Positions 39,477 through 48,481 are shown, counted from the first letter of the stretch. The stretch: DNA of 64,000 nt from Thermogemmatispora aurantia (GCF_008974285.1 NZ_BKZV01000003.1:434001-498000); one strand, 5' to 3'. The notes: a model not told the origin generated them from the letters alone. Numbers and translations are program-made.

Positions 39477-40292
39477 CTAGTTGCTGTCTCCTTCGCCCTC
39501 TGTCAGGTCGGACTGCCCTTCACTCTGGGCTGCAGGCCGCTTGTCTACGTCGCTCTTCACCTCCAGACTGCGGACGATGGCCTGCTCAACATCGTCGAGA
39601 TGAGCGATCATAGAGGCACGGGCTGCCTGCGGATCATGGGCGGCGATTGCCTCCACGATGGCCGCATGCTGTTCGAGCGAGCGTCTGATACGCTCTGGTA
39701 AGACCAGACTGCGACTGCGCGCCGTCGCCAGCTCATCAAGCAGGGATGCCATGAGCAAGACCAGCAGGCGATTGGCCGTACTGGCGGCAATCAAGGCGTG
39801 GAGTTGCCCATCCAGCTCGCTGATGAGCGCGCGATCGACCTCCGCAGCCGTGCGCAGAGCGCGATCTCTGGCGAGGACGGCCTGCATCTCAGCAATCTGC
39901 TCCGGCTGCGCCCGTTGGGCCGCCCACTCCGCCGCGGCCCCCTCCAACACCCGGCGGATCTCGAAGAGCTGGCGGATGCGCGCCACACTCTCCTCTTCCG
40001 TCTCGCGAGCCTCCAGCGCCAGCGACAGGCGCTGCGCCGTGGCCTGCAGCGATCCCCCAACCACAAAGACCCCGCGGCCATGCCGCGCCTCCACCAGGCC
40101 GAGTGCCGCCAGCGTATGCAGCGCCTCCCGCAGCGCCGTGCGGCTCACCCGCAACTGGGCAGCCAGCTCCCGCTCAGGCGGCAGACGCTCGCCGGGCGTC
40201 AGCACACCCTGCTCGACCAGGTCACGAATATAGGAAACGATGCGCCCCTCCAGGCTGCGATGATCATCCTGTACCGGTTGAAAGACACCCAT
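39477..40292 (-). CDS. GntR-family regulator, FadR subfamily (candidate sulfolactate-operon regulator)
   Basis: A 271-residue regulator with an N-terminal winged helix (LTPGERLPPERELAAQLRVSRTALREALHTLAALGLVEARHGRGVFV) and a C-terminal FCD ligand-binding domain rich in helices, including the acidic/His metal-site segments ELDGQLHALIAAS and EQHAAIVEAI...AHLDDVEQAI. The ATG at 40292 is four bases after the stop of the Ldh2-family gene, so it is translated with the operon; upstream in-frame starts would overlap that gene by 50 codons. The last 25 residues are acidic and low in complexity. As the last gene of the sulfolactate operon, it probably senses one of its organic acids and binds the promoter near 45543-45591. 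Confidence 0.8.
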   Translation of the reverse strand: MGVFQPVQDDHRSLEGRIVSYIRDLVEQGVLTPGERLPPERELAAQLRVSRTALREALHTLAALGLVEARHGRGVFVVGGSLQATAQRLSLALEARETEEESVARIRQLFEIRRVLEGAAAEWAAQRAQPEQIAEMQAVLARDRALRTAAEVDRALISELDGQLHALIAASTANRLLVLLMASLLDELATARSRSLVLPERIRRSLEQHAAIVEAIAAHDPQAARASMIAHLDDVEQAIVRSLEVKSDVDKRPAAQSEGQSDLTEGEGDSN

Positions 40293-40296
40293 TGCT

Positions 40297-41379
40297 CTAC
40301 GGTGCTCTCCATACAAGCGGCCTGACGCCAAGCTCCGCACCCAGCGCGTCCAGCTCGGCGCGTGTCGCCGGATCAAGGGGGATGCCCTGAGCCAGGCGCT
40401 GGGTCCGCGTCGTCGCCCGTCGTGCCCCGGGGATACGAATCTGCCCACCGGGCGCAGCAGGCTCTTGCCGGATCGCCTCCAGGAGCGCCCCCAGGCGCTG
40501 CTGATAGACCTCCAGCGGCATCAGCGCTGGTAGAGAGAACGCCAGGCACCAGAGGCCCGCATCGGTCGGCCCCGTCCAGTCCTGATACGGCGAACGCAGC
40601 TGCGGCCCCCAGCTTGATCCAGAGACGATTGCCGAGAGAATCTCGATCATGAGCGCAAGCGCGTAGCCCTTGGGGCCGGCCATAGGCAAGACGGCCCCCG
40701 CGAGAGCGGCCTGCGCGTCAGTCGTCGGACGTCCCTCGGCATCAACAGCCCACCCCTCGGGGATCGAGCGCCCCTCACGGGCAGCCATGATAATATTACC
40801 ACGCGCCACAACGGTCGTCGCCATATCGACCACCACCGGCGGCCCGCCGGGCGCCGCGCCGGGCGCGGCAAAGGCCAGCGGGTTGGTGCCGAGAAAAGCC
40901 CGGCGCCCACCCCAGGGCGGCATGGCCGGCGGCGTATTGCAGACCATCAGCGCCACACAGCCAGCCTCAGTCGCGCGCTCAACATAGGCCGAGAGCGCTG
41001 CTGCATGATTGGTATGGGCCACAGCCACCATGCCGCTACCCTGGCTGCGGGCCAGACGCACGGCCTCGTCCATCGCCGCCACGGCAGCCACCGGGCCGAG
41101 TGCGTTATCCGCATCGAGCAGGGCCACCGCCGGCGCCGGATGACTCCAGCGCAACCGGGGACGGGCGGCAGCCAGACCAGCGCGGACCCGCCGCGCATAG
41201 AGGGCCAAGCGCGAAACCCCATGTGTATCAATTCCCTCTAGATTGGCCGTCACCAGCGCCCAGGCCACCGTGCGAGCATCGGCAGCCGGTAGTCCGACGG
41301 CCTCCATGACAGCGGTGGCAAACCGCTCCAGTTCCGCGGCCTCTACCAAAGCCGGCGCCACGCCAGCCGCATCTGTCAT
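40297..41379 (-). CDS. Ldh2/ComC-family malate/lactate/sulfolactate dehydrogenase
   Basis: A 360-residue NAD(P)-dependent 2-hydroxyacid dehydrogenase of the non-Rossmann Ldh2 family (malate, ureidoglycolate and (R)-sulfolactate dehydrogenases). Family signatures: NLEGIDTHGVSRLALYARRV near residues 46-65 with the catalytic His, AHTNHAAALSAYV, and GTNPLAFAAPG plus DMATTVVARGNI. GGGGGAG lies eight bases before the ATG. Paired with a SlcC-like enzyme of opposite stereospecificity, it would reduce sulfopyruvate to (R)-sulfolactate, the substrate of the sulfo-lyase encoded in the same operon. Alone, its sequence would not separate it from malate or ureidoglycolate dehydrogenase; the role is inferred from context. 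Confidence 0.75.
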   Translation of the reverse strand: MTDAAGVAPALVEAAELERFATAVMEAVGLPAADARTVAWALVTANLEGIDTHGVSRLALYARRVRAGLAAARPRLRWSHPAPAVALLDADNALGPVAAVAAMDEAVRLARSQGSGMVAVAHTNHAAALSAYVERATEAGCVALMVCNTPPAMPPWGGRRAFLGTNPLAFAAPGAAPGGPPVVVDMATTVVARGNIIMAAREGRSIPEGWAVDAEGRPTTDAQAALAGAVLPMAGPKGYALALMIEILSAIVSGSSWGPQLRSPYQDWTGPTDAGLWCLAFSLPALMPLEVYQQRLGALLEAIRQEPAAPGGQIRIPGARRATTRTQRLAQGIPLDPATRAELDALGAELGVRPLVWRAP

Positions 41380-41465
41380 CGTTTTTCTCCCCCTTTCGCG
41401 ACAGAAACTTCCCCCTTAGCGGAGAGACCACCTCTCAGGCGAATCGCAGCCATGTTCTCGCCTGC

Positions 41466-42404
41466 TTATCCGACTGAGAGGCCGGCTAAGCGCTGCAGGA
41501 CCTCCGTCACTACCAGGCGCGAGGTCCGTTCCTGGGCCTCCGCCGTTAGACCAGCGATATGTGGCGTGAGAAGCACAGAAGGACAGGAGCGCAAAGGACT
41601 CTCCGCCGGCAGCGGCTCCTCCTCAGTGACATCCAGCACGGCATAACGTAGCCGTCCCGCGGCGAGCGCCTCGACCAGCGCGTTTTCATCGACAATGCCA
41701 CCGCGTGCCGTATTGATCAAGACGGCCTGGGAGCGCATCTGAGCCAGCCGAGAGGCATCAAGCAGATGATAGGTCTCCGGCGAGAGAGGCACATGCACGC
41801 TCACTACATCGGCCTGCGCCAGTACCTCGGCGAGCGGGAGCAGACGAATCCTTAGCTCCGCCGGTGCATAGTCGTAGGGACCGATAAAGGGATCATAGCC
41901 GATCACGCTCATCCCAAAGGCCAGGGCGCGCCTGGCCACCCGCCTCCCAATCTCCCCTACACCAACCAGGCCCAGGGTACGCCCCCATAGCTCTGTTCCC
42001 CCGAGCTGCTCCCGCTCCCACTTGCCGGCCCGCACACTGGCATCCGCTGCCGCCAGGTTGCGCGTCACATGCAACATGGCCGCCATGACATACTCGGCGA
42101 CAGCGATGGCGTTGGCCTGGCGCGCCGTCACCAGCTCGATCCCGCGAGATCGCAGTGCCTCCAGGTCGATGTTATCGAGTCCCACACCCAGGCGCCCAAC
42201 CACTCGCAGGCGCGGCGCCGCCTCTATGAGCGAGGCCGTGACCCGCGTCTGATTGCGCACAATGAGCGCCTCAGCTTCGGCCACGAGCTCCCGCAGACGC
42301 TCAGGATCTCGCCAGAGGATGGGATCAAAGCAAATCGTGTGGCCGGAGGCCTCAAGCAATTCCGGGCCGGGCGAGGCCAGCCATTCGCTGACAACAATCA
42401 ACAC
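41466..42404 (-). CDS. slcC: D-isomer-specific 2-hydroxyacid dehydrogenase, (S)-sulfolactate dehydrogenase-like
   Basis: A 312-residue NAD-dependent dehydrogenase. The GTG start at 42404 follows GGAGG by eight bases. Rossmann motif GLVGVGEIGRRVA (about 144-156), catalytic Arg in INTARGGIVDE, Glu in the following segment and His in LTPHIAG are present. The N-terminal ALIVRNQTRV...LRVVGRLGVGLDNIDLEA block closely resembles, from memory, SlcC of Chromohalobacter, which oxidises (S)-sulfolactate to sulfopyruvate. It sits between a candidate sulfolactaldehyde dehydrogenase and the Ldh2 enzyme. Together these invert sulfolactate stereochemistry before desulfonation. A phosphoglycerate-dehydrogenase role is unlikely: no ACT domain and catabolic context. 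Confidence 0.75.
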   Translation of the reverse strand: MLIVVSEWLASPGPELLEASGHTICFDPILWRDPERLRELVAEAEALIVRNQTRVTASLIEAAPRLRVVGRLGVGLDNIDLEALRSRGIELVTARQANAIAVAEYVMAAMLHVTRNLAAADASVRAGKWEREQLGGTELWGRTLGLVGVGEIGRRVARRALAFGMSVIGYDPFIGPYDYAPAELRIRLLPLAEVLAQADVVSVHVPLSPETYHLLDASRLAQMRSQAVLINTARGGIVDENALVEALAAGRLRYAVLDVTEEEPLPAESPLRSCPSVLLTPHIAGLTAEAQERTSRLVVTEVLQRLAGLSVG

Positions 42405-42437
42405 TGCGCATCCTCCTTCGGGGCTGCCCGAAGATGG

Positions 42438-43886
42438 TCACCACTCACAGCTGAGATATTTGACCTCTTGAAACTCATCGAGACCCTCGTATGAGCCTTC
42501 GCGCCCCAGGCCGCTCTGCTTCACGCCGCCCATTGGGGCATAGGCTACCGAGGGCAGGGGCGAGTTCAAGCCGATGATGCCAGCTTCCAGGGCTTCCGCC
42601 ACACGCCAGGATCGCGCAAGCTGGCGCGTGTAGAAATAGGCTGCTAAGCCCATCTCTCCAGCATTTGCCCGCGCAATGACCTCCTCTTCCGTTTCGAACG
42701 GGAAAACGAGCGCCACAGGACCAAAGATCTCCTCCTGGGCAAGCGCGCTCCCAACAGGAAGATCAACCAGGAGCACCGGCGCGACGAAGGTTCCCTGGGC
42801 AGGAACCGTCACCGCTTCGGTGACAACGCGGGCCCCCTGCGCCTGAGCCTCCTCCACCAGCCTGGTGAGAGCCTGCTGGCGCTGCTCATCGATCACTGGA
42901 CCGAGATCAGGTATCGGCTCTTGAACGGGATTGCCGGCACGCATGGCGTTGATGCGGGCCGCGAAGCGCTCGACAAACTTGGCGAAGATGGGGGCCTCTA
43001 CGTAGAAGCGATTGGCCGCGATACACGATTGCCCATTGTTGCGGAACTTGGCGAGCATGGCCCCCTCGACTGCGCGCTCCAGATCGGCATCGGCAAAGAC
43101 GATAAAGGGCGCGTTGCCTCCCAGCTCCAGCAGAGGACGAACTACCCGCTCCGCCGCCTGACGCATAATCTGGCGCCCAACCTCGGTCGAGCCGGTGAAG
43201 CTGACGACACGTACAGCAGGATGCTGCAACAAGGTCTCCGTGATCTCCGCCGCTGGCCCGTGAACCAGATTGGCCACTCCAGGCGGCAGACCCGCCTCGT
43301 GCAGGCAGCGGAAGAGTTCGATCACGGCCAGCGGCGCTTTCTCCGAGGGACGCGAGACGATGGTGCAGCCGGCAGCCAGGGCAGCAGCGATCTTGCGCGC
43401 CTGAATCGAGACCGGGAAGTTCCAGGGCGTTAAGCAGAGCGCCACCCCACAGGGCTGCCGCAGGGTGAGCTGCCGCCGCTGAGCGCTCTCAGAGCGCAAC
43501 AGATCACCAGCCGGACGCCGTACCTGCTCGGCGAACCAGCGCAGATATTCCACCGCAAAGCGTACCTCTGCCACGGCCTCGGGCAAGCGCTTGCCCGATT
43601 CCAGGGCCAGCAGGTAGCCGATGCGTTCGGCCCGCTCTTGCAGCAAGAGACTGGCCCGCAAGAGGAGATCGGCCCGCGCCCGTGCCGGCAGGCCCGCCCA
43701 GGCCGGAAAAGCATCCTGCGCAGCGGCGGCTGCCGCCAGCGCCTCGGCTCGACCGCCATAGCCAATAGCTGCCACCAGCGAGCCATCGGCAGGATTGCGG
43801 ACCTCCCGCTGGCTGCCCTCAGCGGGAGGGCACCACTCGCCAGCGATATAGAGGGAGGCAGTCGATGAAAGATCGTGATCAGCCAT
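42438..43886 (-). CDS. NAD(P)-dependent aldehyde dehydrogenase (GabD-like), candidate sulfolactaldehyde dehydrogenase
   Basis: A 482-residue aldehyde dehydrogenase of the succinate-semialdehyde type. It has the PWNFPVSIQARKIAAALAAGC cofactor segment, GSTEVGR, the general-base Glu in LELGGNAP and the nucleophile Cys in NNGQSCIAANRFYV. Known 3-sulfolactaldehyde dehydrogenases (SlaB, SftD) belong to this group. Placed between the sulfo-lyase and sulfolactate dehydrogenase genes, it most likely turns the sulfolactaldehyde released by the transaldolase of the divergent operon into (S)-sulfolactate. AAGGATAAGG precedes the ATG. Sequence alone is also compatible with succinate-semialdehyde or glycolaldehyde as substrate. 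Confidence 0.8.
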   Translation of the reverse strand: MADHDLSSTASLYIAGEWCPPAEGSQREVRNPADGSLVAAIGYGGRAEALAAAAAAQDAFPAWAGLPARARADLLLRASLLLQERAERIGYLLALESGKRLPEAVAEVRFAVEYLRWFAEQVRRPAGDLLRSESAQRRQLTLRQPCGVALCLTPWNFPVSIQARKIAAALAAGCTIVSRPSEKAPLAVIELFRCLHEAGLPPGVANLVHGPAAEITETLLQHPAVRVVSFTGSTEVGRQIMRQAAERVVRPLLELGGNAPFIVFADADLERAVEGAMLAKFRNNGQSCIAANRFYVEAPIFAKFVERFAARINAMRAGNPVQEPIPDLGPVIDEQRQQALTRLVEEAQAQGARVVTEAVTVPAQGTFVAPVLLVDLPVGSALAQEEIFGPVALVFPFETEEEVIARANAGEMGLAAYFYTRQLARSWRVAEALEAGIIGLNSPLPSVAYAPMGGVKQSGLGREGSYEGLDEFQEVKYLSCEW

Positions 43887-43955
43887 AGCGATGCCTTATC
43901 CTTCTATGGTAGCTAGCTGCTCCCTGCAGCAGGGTTTTTCCCTTGATCCAGGCAC

Positions 43956-45113
43956 TCAGGCGCTGCGGTAGAGTTTCGTCAAGACAAATTCACGATGGCC
44001 CAGGGCCTCAGCGCAGGTCAGACGGCCATTGATCGTGCGATCAATGAGGGCCATCAGATGGTCCCCCGCCTCACGCAGGCCATACTCGCGCCGGAGCAGC
44101 CCCGAGACGTCGAGATCAATGTGCTCGGCCATCGTCTCCGCCGTCAAGGGATTGGCTGTAATCTTAATCACGGGCACAACCGGATGACCAACAATATTGC
44201 CCTGACCCGTGGGGAACAAATGTAAGACGGCGCCCGCCGCTCCCATCAGGGTGATGAACTCAGCAGCCGCCGAAGAAGAGTCCATGAAATTGAGGCCGCG
44301 CCTGGTCGGGGCCTGGGCCGGCTCCAGGGCATCCACTACTGGCACGGTGCCGGTTTTGGCAATATTGCCGAGGGCCTTCTCTTCGATGGTGCTCAGGCCG
44401 CCGCGGATGTTGCCCTGCGTCGGCTGCGATCCCAGCAGGTTGGCACCACTGGCCTCGATCTCGCGAATGTAGTCTTCATACATGGCCTGGAAGCGGGCCC
44501 GCACCGCCTCGTCGATGCAGCGCTGGGCAATCAGATGTTCCCCACCCGTCAATTCCGAAGTCTCACCAAAGATCACAGTGCCCCCTGCCTGGACATGGCG
44601 ATCGACGACCTGGGCCACCGTCGGACAGGAGGCCAGTCCGGTAGTGGTGTCGGACTCGCCACACTTGATGCTGATGACCACTTCTTCGCGCGCCAGCGGC
44701 TCCCGGCGCAGCTCTGAGGCGTCCTGCAGCATGAGCTGCGCCACGCGAGCCGCCTTCTCCAGGGTCTTCAGGTCGCCAAAACGCTCGATGGAGAAGCCTT
44801 CAACCGGCTTGCCGCTGGGAGCGATGCCTTCAACAATGCGCTGGGTCCAGTTCGGCTCGATCCCAATGACAACTACCGCCGCGACGTTCGGGTTGGCCCC
44901 GGTCCCCGCCAGGGTGCGAAAGGTCAGCTCCAGGTCGGCACCGTACTGCAGCCGCCCATAGGCATGGGGCAGGGCCAGCGTTCCGGGTACCGTGCGCGCC
45001 ACGGCCTCACAGACGGCATTGGAGAGGTCGTCAACGGGCAAAATAACGACGTGGTTACGAATGCCTACACGACCGTCAGGACGACGGTAGCCGCTTAAAT
45101 GCTGTTCTGCCAT
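43956..45113 (-). CDS. suyB: (2R)-sulfolactate sulfo-lyase large subunit (SuyB), UxaA/altronate dehydratase superfamily
   Basis: A 385-residue protein of the altronate/galactarate dehydratase superfamily. The start [27 protein letters not shown], the metal-site segment [29 protein letters not shown] and [13 protein letters not shown] match what I recall of SuyB, which splits (R)-sulfolactate into pyruvate and sulfite; true altronate and galactarate enzymes have different N-terminal wording and a fused SAF domain. AGGAG lies seven bases before the ATG, which overlaps the end of suyA by 19 bases. Cys residues of the CGESD and SCP segments could bind iron. No sulfite exporter or oxidase is seen in the window. 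Confidence 0.75.
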   Translation of the reverse strand: MAEQHLSGYRRPDGRVGIRNHVVILPVDDLSNAVCEAVARTVPGTLALPHAYGRLQYGADLELTFRTLAGTGANPNVAAVVVIGIEPNWTQRIVEGIAPSGKPVEGFSIERFGDLKTLEKAARVAQLMLQDASELRREPLAREEVVISIKCGESDTTTGLASCPTVAQVVDRHVQAGGTVIFGETSELTGGEHLIAQRCIDEAVRARFQAMYEDYIREIEASGANLLGSQPTQGNIRGGLSTIEEKALGNIAKTGTVPVVDALEPAQAPTRRGLNFMDSSSAAAEFITLMGAAGAVLHLFPTGQGNIVGHPVVPVIKITANPLTAETMAEHIDLDVSGLLRREYGLREAGDHLMALIDRTINGRLTCAEALGHREFVLTKLYRSA

Positions 45114-45433
45114 CGCATGCTCCTGATGTTGTGAGTGTGGACATGCTGCCCGGCCTGAATAGGTCGGCGCGCCTGCCCGATCGGCAAACCATATTCGATC
45201 ACCGCCTGCCCCTCGTTCAGGTCGCAGAGGGCTACTTTGTGCCCCAGAGGGATGGCTTCCAAAACGCTGATGGTGACCTCGCGCTCGCTGTCCATGTAGA
45301 CAGCAAGATGGCGACCCGGCTGCACATCTTGAACAGCGACGGCAACATGGTCGCCTTCGTTGTGAATAAGAAAACCAGGCGCCGCCGACGCGCCGCGTCG
45401 CTCTTCCAGGGCCTGGCTGTCAGCCTGGCTCAT
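45095..45433 (-). CDS. suyA: (2R)-sulfolactate sulfo-lyase small subunit (SuyA), SAF domain
   Basis: A 112-residue SAF-domain protein, first gene of the leftward operon. The segments [36 protein letters not shown] and [12 protein letters not shown] follow SuyA, including the HN-x-R/K-S/T-x-RW ending; in altronate dehydratase the same domain is fused to the large subunit. The first about 20 residues are a loose extension. GGGGAG is about eight bases before the ATG. The subunit pairs with SuyB to form the active lyase. Transcribed from the promoter at 45563-45591. Confidence 0.75.
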   Translation of the reverse strand: MSQADSQALEERRGASAAPGFLIHNEGDHVAVAVQDVQPGRHLAVYMDSEREVTISVLEAIPLGHKVALCDLNEGQAVIEYGLPIGQARRPIQAGQHVHTHNIRSMRWQNSI

Positions 45434-45517
45434 GCTAACGCTCCCCGCTTGTTGTTCTCTTCTTCAGAAGGGATTGACGGCTTCTGAGGCCGCCAGACTT
45501 TCCTGGGTTCCTCTCTT

Positions 45518-45551
45518 TACCTCCTCAATTCGAGAGGTAGGAGGTATGACC
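45518..45551. promoter_or_regulatory. Operator-like dyads in the leader of the sulfolactate operon
   Basis: TACCTCCT (45518-45525) and AGGAGGTA (45539-45546) are perfect inverted arms 13 bases apart; overlapping them is GGTATGACC (45543-45551), a GGT-n3-ACC dyad like those bound by FadR-type GntR proteins. Both lie at or just past the predicted transcription start, suited to repression by the operon's own GntR regulator. Confidence 0.45.
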
Positions 45552-45562
45552 ACACGATGAGG

Positions 45563-45591
45563 AGTATAGTTGTCGCCGAGAGGGTTGTCAA
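45563..45591 (-). promoter_or_regulatory. Consensus promoter of the sulfolactate (suyAB) operon
   Basis: On the minus strand TTGACA (45591-45586), a 17-base spacer and TATACT (45568-45563), about 130 bases before the suyA start. Confidence 0.65.
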
Positions 45592-45699
45592 GGGTTGTGT
45601 CCCTCGCGCCACTGATCATCCGCATCGGCGAGTACCGCCTCTCCACTCCCAGCTGGGTCTGGGTGTCATCCTTATCTTTCCAGTGGGGCTTCCAACCCC

Positions 45700-45729
45700 T
45701 TGACAGGGTGTCCCATCACCGGGTATAGT
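45700..45729 (+). promoter_or_regulatory. Consensus promoter of the ROK-isomerase-transporter-transaldolase operon
   Basis: TTGACA (45700-45705), 18-base spacer, TATAGT (45724-45729), about 62 bases before the ROK start. It diverges from the suyAB promoter, with about 110 bases between the two -35 boxes. Confidence 0.6.
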
Positions 45730-45740
45730 CTTGAACAAGG

Positions 45741-45771
45741 CTTTAAATTAATTAAGTAAATCAATTTAAGG
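45741..45771. promoter_or_regulatory. ROK-type operator candidate
   Basis: TTAAATT (45743-45749) and AATTTAA (45763-45769) are perfect arms of an A+T-rich dyad centred at 45756 (outer GCT/GGC also partly symmetric). It covers the expected transcription start, about 20 bases before the ribosome site of the ROK gene. NagC/XylR-type ROK repressors bind sites of this kind. Confidence 0.55.
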
Positions 45772-45790
45772 CGCGGCGAGAGGAGGAGCG

Positions 45791-46993
45791 ATGACCACCA
45801 GTCTGACGCGGCATGGGTTACGCGAGGTCAACCGTGAGCAGGTGCTGCGCATCATCTTGCGCGAGGGGCCGCTGGCGCGGATCGACCTGGCGCACCGCAC
45901 TGGCCTGACCGCTGCCGCCATCAGCAACATTACGCGTGAACTGATCGAGGACGGACTGTTGCGCGAGGTTGGTCCAGCGCCAGGCAAGCGAGTGGGGGCG
46001 AGCGCTATTCTGCTTGATCTGCCGGACGATGGTCCCCTCATTGGAGCAGTACACCAGGGAGTAAGCGCGCTACGTCTGGCGCTGTGCACCCTGCGCGGGC
46101 GTGTTTTGGTCCGCAGCCTGGTGAGCACCCCGCGTCCTCTCAGTCCTGACGAGACGGTCGCCCTGATTGGCCAGAAACTGCACGATCTGCTTGCCGACAA
46201 CGGATATACGAAAAACTCTCTTCTTGGAGTGGGAGCGGGCGTCGTTGGCCTGGTCGACAGCGAGCGAGCCCTGGTCAAGCGGGCGCCGCGTCTTGGCTGG
46301 GAAAAGGTCCCTTTAGGCGATTTACTGGCTGAGCGGCTGGGATGCCCGGTAGCGCTGGACAACAACGTGCGCGCAATGGCTCTGGGTGAGGCCCTGTTGG
46401 GTCAGGGGCGCTTCTGGCCAGACTTTGCCTTTGTCTATGTCGGCACTGGCATTGGCTCCGGGCTGATCATCAACGGCTACCCCTATCGCGGAGCACATGG
46501 GAGCGCCGGTGAGATCGGTCATATCACTGTCGACCCGGAGGGTGAGCGCTGTGCCTGCGGCAATCGCGGCTGTCTGGAGACTATCGCCGCCGAGCCAGCC
46601 ATTGTGCGTCTGGCCAGCCTGCAGGGCCTGGCCCTCCAATCGGAGGCGGCCAGTCCAAAGGAAGCCGTGCGTCGCCTGGCCTCGCTCGCGCGCCAGGGAG
46701 ATGAAGCGGCCCGCGCTGTTGTCCGCACCTGTGGCGAATCGCTGGGCATCGCCCTCTCGACGCTCACCGATATTTTGAACCCGAGCCGCATCGTGCTGCA
46801 TGGCGCGATCGCTGAGGCAGGTGACCTCTTCTTCTCTGCCGTTGCCACCTGTTTACACCAGCGTGCCTTCCTGACCAGAGACGAAACCATAGAGCTGGTG
46901 GCGCCCACCTTTGGAGAAGATGCCGGCCTGGTTGGGGCTGCCAGCGTCGCCCTTGAGGCCCTGGTACTGCGAGCTGCAGGGCGCGAGCGCTAA
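45791..46993 (+). CDS. ROK-family transcriptional regulator
   Basis: A 400-residue repressor. An N-terminal winged helix (NREQVLRIILREGPLARIDLAHRTGLTAAAISNITRELIEDGLL) is followed by a sugar-kinase-like ROK domain with VGTGIGSGLIINGYPYRGAHGSAGEIGHI and the zinc-binding CACGNRGCLE. AGGAGG lies four bases before the ATG. It heads the operon that encodes the isomerase, importer, transaldolase and GH31 enzyme, and the A+T-rich dyad just upstream is a likely autoregulatory site. The effector is probably the transported sugar or its phosphate-free derivative. Confidence 0.85.
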   Translation: MTTSLTRHGLREVNREQVLRIILREGPLARIDLAHRTGLTAAAISNITRELIEDGLLREVGPAPGKRVGASAILLDLPDDGPLIGAVHQGVSALRLALCTLRGRVLVRSLVSTPRPLSPDETVALIGQKLHDLLADNGYTKNSLLGVGAGVVGLVDSERALVKRAPRLGWEKVPLGDLLAERLGCPVALDNNVRAMALGEALLGQGRFWPDFAFVYVGTGIGSGLIINGYPYRGAHGSAGEIGHITVDPEGERCACGNRGCLETIAAEPAIVRLASLQGLALQSEAASPKEAVRRLASLARQGDEAARAVVRTCGESLGIALSTLTDILNPSRIVLHGAIAEAGDLFFSAVATCLHQRAFLTRDETIELVAPTFGEDAGLVGAASVALEALVLRAAGRER

Positions 46994-47113
46994 CCCGCGT
47001 CCGAAGCGAACCGGGACGCGAGGGCAAGATCAGGTTGTCACGTCAGGCCAGGTCGGGACGGCCCTGTCTTGGCCAGCCCAGTGAGTGAGCAAAGCCAGGT
47101 AGAGCAAGTGATC

Positions 47114-48481
47114 ATGAACCGCGAAAACCGACGAGAAGCACCGCTACCGGTGTTAGCCTTTGCCAGTATTGCGCGCCCTACCTTTGCCGTCGACTATGCC
47201 GAGCAGATGGCGGCGAAGGCCCTGGCAGCCCTTCAGCAAGAGGGGTGGCCCGTTTACGGCGACACCTCTCTTCTGATGGATGCCCAGGCCGCGCGCCAGA
47301 GCGCCATTCACCTCCAAGAGCGAGAGCCAGACGTCCTTGTCTTACTGTGCGCCACCTTCAGTGACGCCAGCATGGCCGTCGAGCTGGCCGCTCATATCTC
47401 TGCGCCCGTCTGTTTGTGGGCCTTGCGCGAGCCGGGGTCTCCCGGTGAGCGGCTCTGGCTCAATTCTCTCTGTGGTGTCCATCTGGCGGCCCACGCCCTG
47501 CACAAAACAGGACGGGTGGTTCGCTACCTCTACGGCGATCCCGGAGAGGCCGGTCTCTTTGAGCCGCTCAAGGCTCTGGCTCGCGCCGCCGCGACGCGTA
47601 GACGCCTGCGCACGAGCCGCCTTGGCCTCGTCGGCGAGGCCCCTTCAGGCTTCTACGGCTGCCAGTTCGATGAGCTGGAGCTGGGGCGTGTGATCGGCAC
47701 CAGCGTGCATCGCATCAACCTCACCCGCATCTTCCAGGCGGCCAGCCAGGCCCCGGCCAGCGCCGTGGACACGGTCATTGCCTCAACACAGGCAGGCTCG
47801 TCCGGTCTGTCAGCGCTTAACCCGGACGAGGTTCGGCGTTTCGGGGCCGCCTATGTTGCGCTCCGCTCCCTGCTCCAGGAAGAGCAGCTTGATGGGCTGG
47901 CCGTGCGTTGCTGGCCGGAGTTTCCCCAGGACTTTGGTCTGATGCCCTGCGCCACCCTTGGTCGCCTGGCTGACGATGGTTTCATCTGTGCCTGCGAAGC
48001 TGATCTTCACGGGGCCGTTACCTTGTTGATCTTGCAGTGGCTCAGCGGTGCTGCCCCGTTGCTAGCCGATGTCGTAGCGCTCAATGAGGAGGCCGGCACG
48101 ATTTCGCTCTGGCATTGTGGCAATGCTCCCGCCTGTCTGGCCCGCTCCGGCGAGGAGATTCCTCTTACCGTTCACTGCAATCGCCGGATCGGTGTGACCG
48201 GCAACTTCGCCATTCGTCCTGGACCGGCTACACTGGCCCGCCTCGGCGTTGGCTCTCGCGGCTATCGCCTGCTGTACGTCGAAGGCGAGCTTCTTGACGA
48301 GTCGGTCAATCGCTTCGCGGGCAACACAGCGGTGTTCCGTCCCAGCTGTGACGCTCATCAGCTACTCGATACCCTCATTGAAGGCGGCTGGGAGCACCAT
48401 GTCGCTTTCGTCGCGGGCCATCAGGCCGCAGCGCTGGCGGCCCTGGCAGAGCTGCTGGAGATCGAGAAGGTGGCGCTCTAG
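47114..48481 (+). CDS. L-fucose/D-arabinose isomerase-family protein, candidate sulfoquinovose isomerase
   Basis: A 455-residue protein of the fucose isomerase fold (COG2407-like). The core CWPEFPQDFGLMPCATLGRLADDGFICACEADLHGAVTLLIL matches the metal-binding region of L-fucose isomerases, and a C-terminal beta domain (GNFAIRPGPATLARLG) follows. The start is taken at the ATG 47114; the open frame continues 15 codons upstream to a TTG without a good ribosome site. As I recall, the sulfoquinovose isomerase of the transaldolase-type sulfoglycolysis pathway is of this family. Next to the transaldolase and sulfolactate genes, aldose-ketose conversion of sulfoquinovose to 6-deoxy-6-sulfofructose is the best guess. 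A plain fucose or arabinose isomerase is the alternative. Confidence 0.7.
   Translation: MNRENRREAPLPVLAFASIARPTFAVDYAEQMAAKALAALQQEGWPVYGDTSLLMDAQAARQSAIHLQEREPDVLVLLCATFSDASMAVELAAHISAPVCLWALREPGSPGERLWLNSLCGVHLAAHALHKTGRVVRYLYGDPGEAGLFEPLKALARAAATRRRLRTSRLGLVGEAPSGFYGCQFDELELGRVIGTSVHRINLTRIFQAASQAPASAVDTVIASTQAGSSGLSALNPDEVRRFGAAYVALRSLLQEEQLDGLAVRCWPEFPQDFGLMPCATLGRLADDGFICACEADLHGAVTLLILQWLSGAAPLLADVVALNEEAGTISLWHCGNAPACLARSGEEIPLTVHCNRRIGVTGNFAIRPGPATLARLGVGSRGYRLLYVEGELLDESVNRFAGNTAVFRPSCDAHQLLDTLIEGGWEHHVAFVAGHQAAALAALAELLEIEKVAL

Noticed and set aside
43956..45433. Altronate or galactarate dehydratase instead of sulfolactate sulfo-lyase
   Set aside because: The split small subunit ends in the HN-x-R-S-x-RW pattern, the large subunit starts with [19 protein letters not shown], and SlcC/Ldh2 genes are adjacent; no hexuronate isomerase, reductase or KDG kinase is present. 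Kept only as an alternative.
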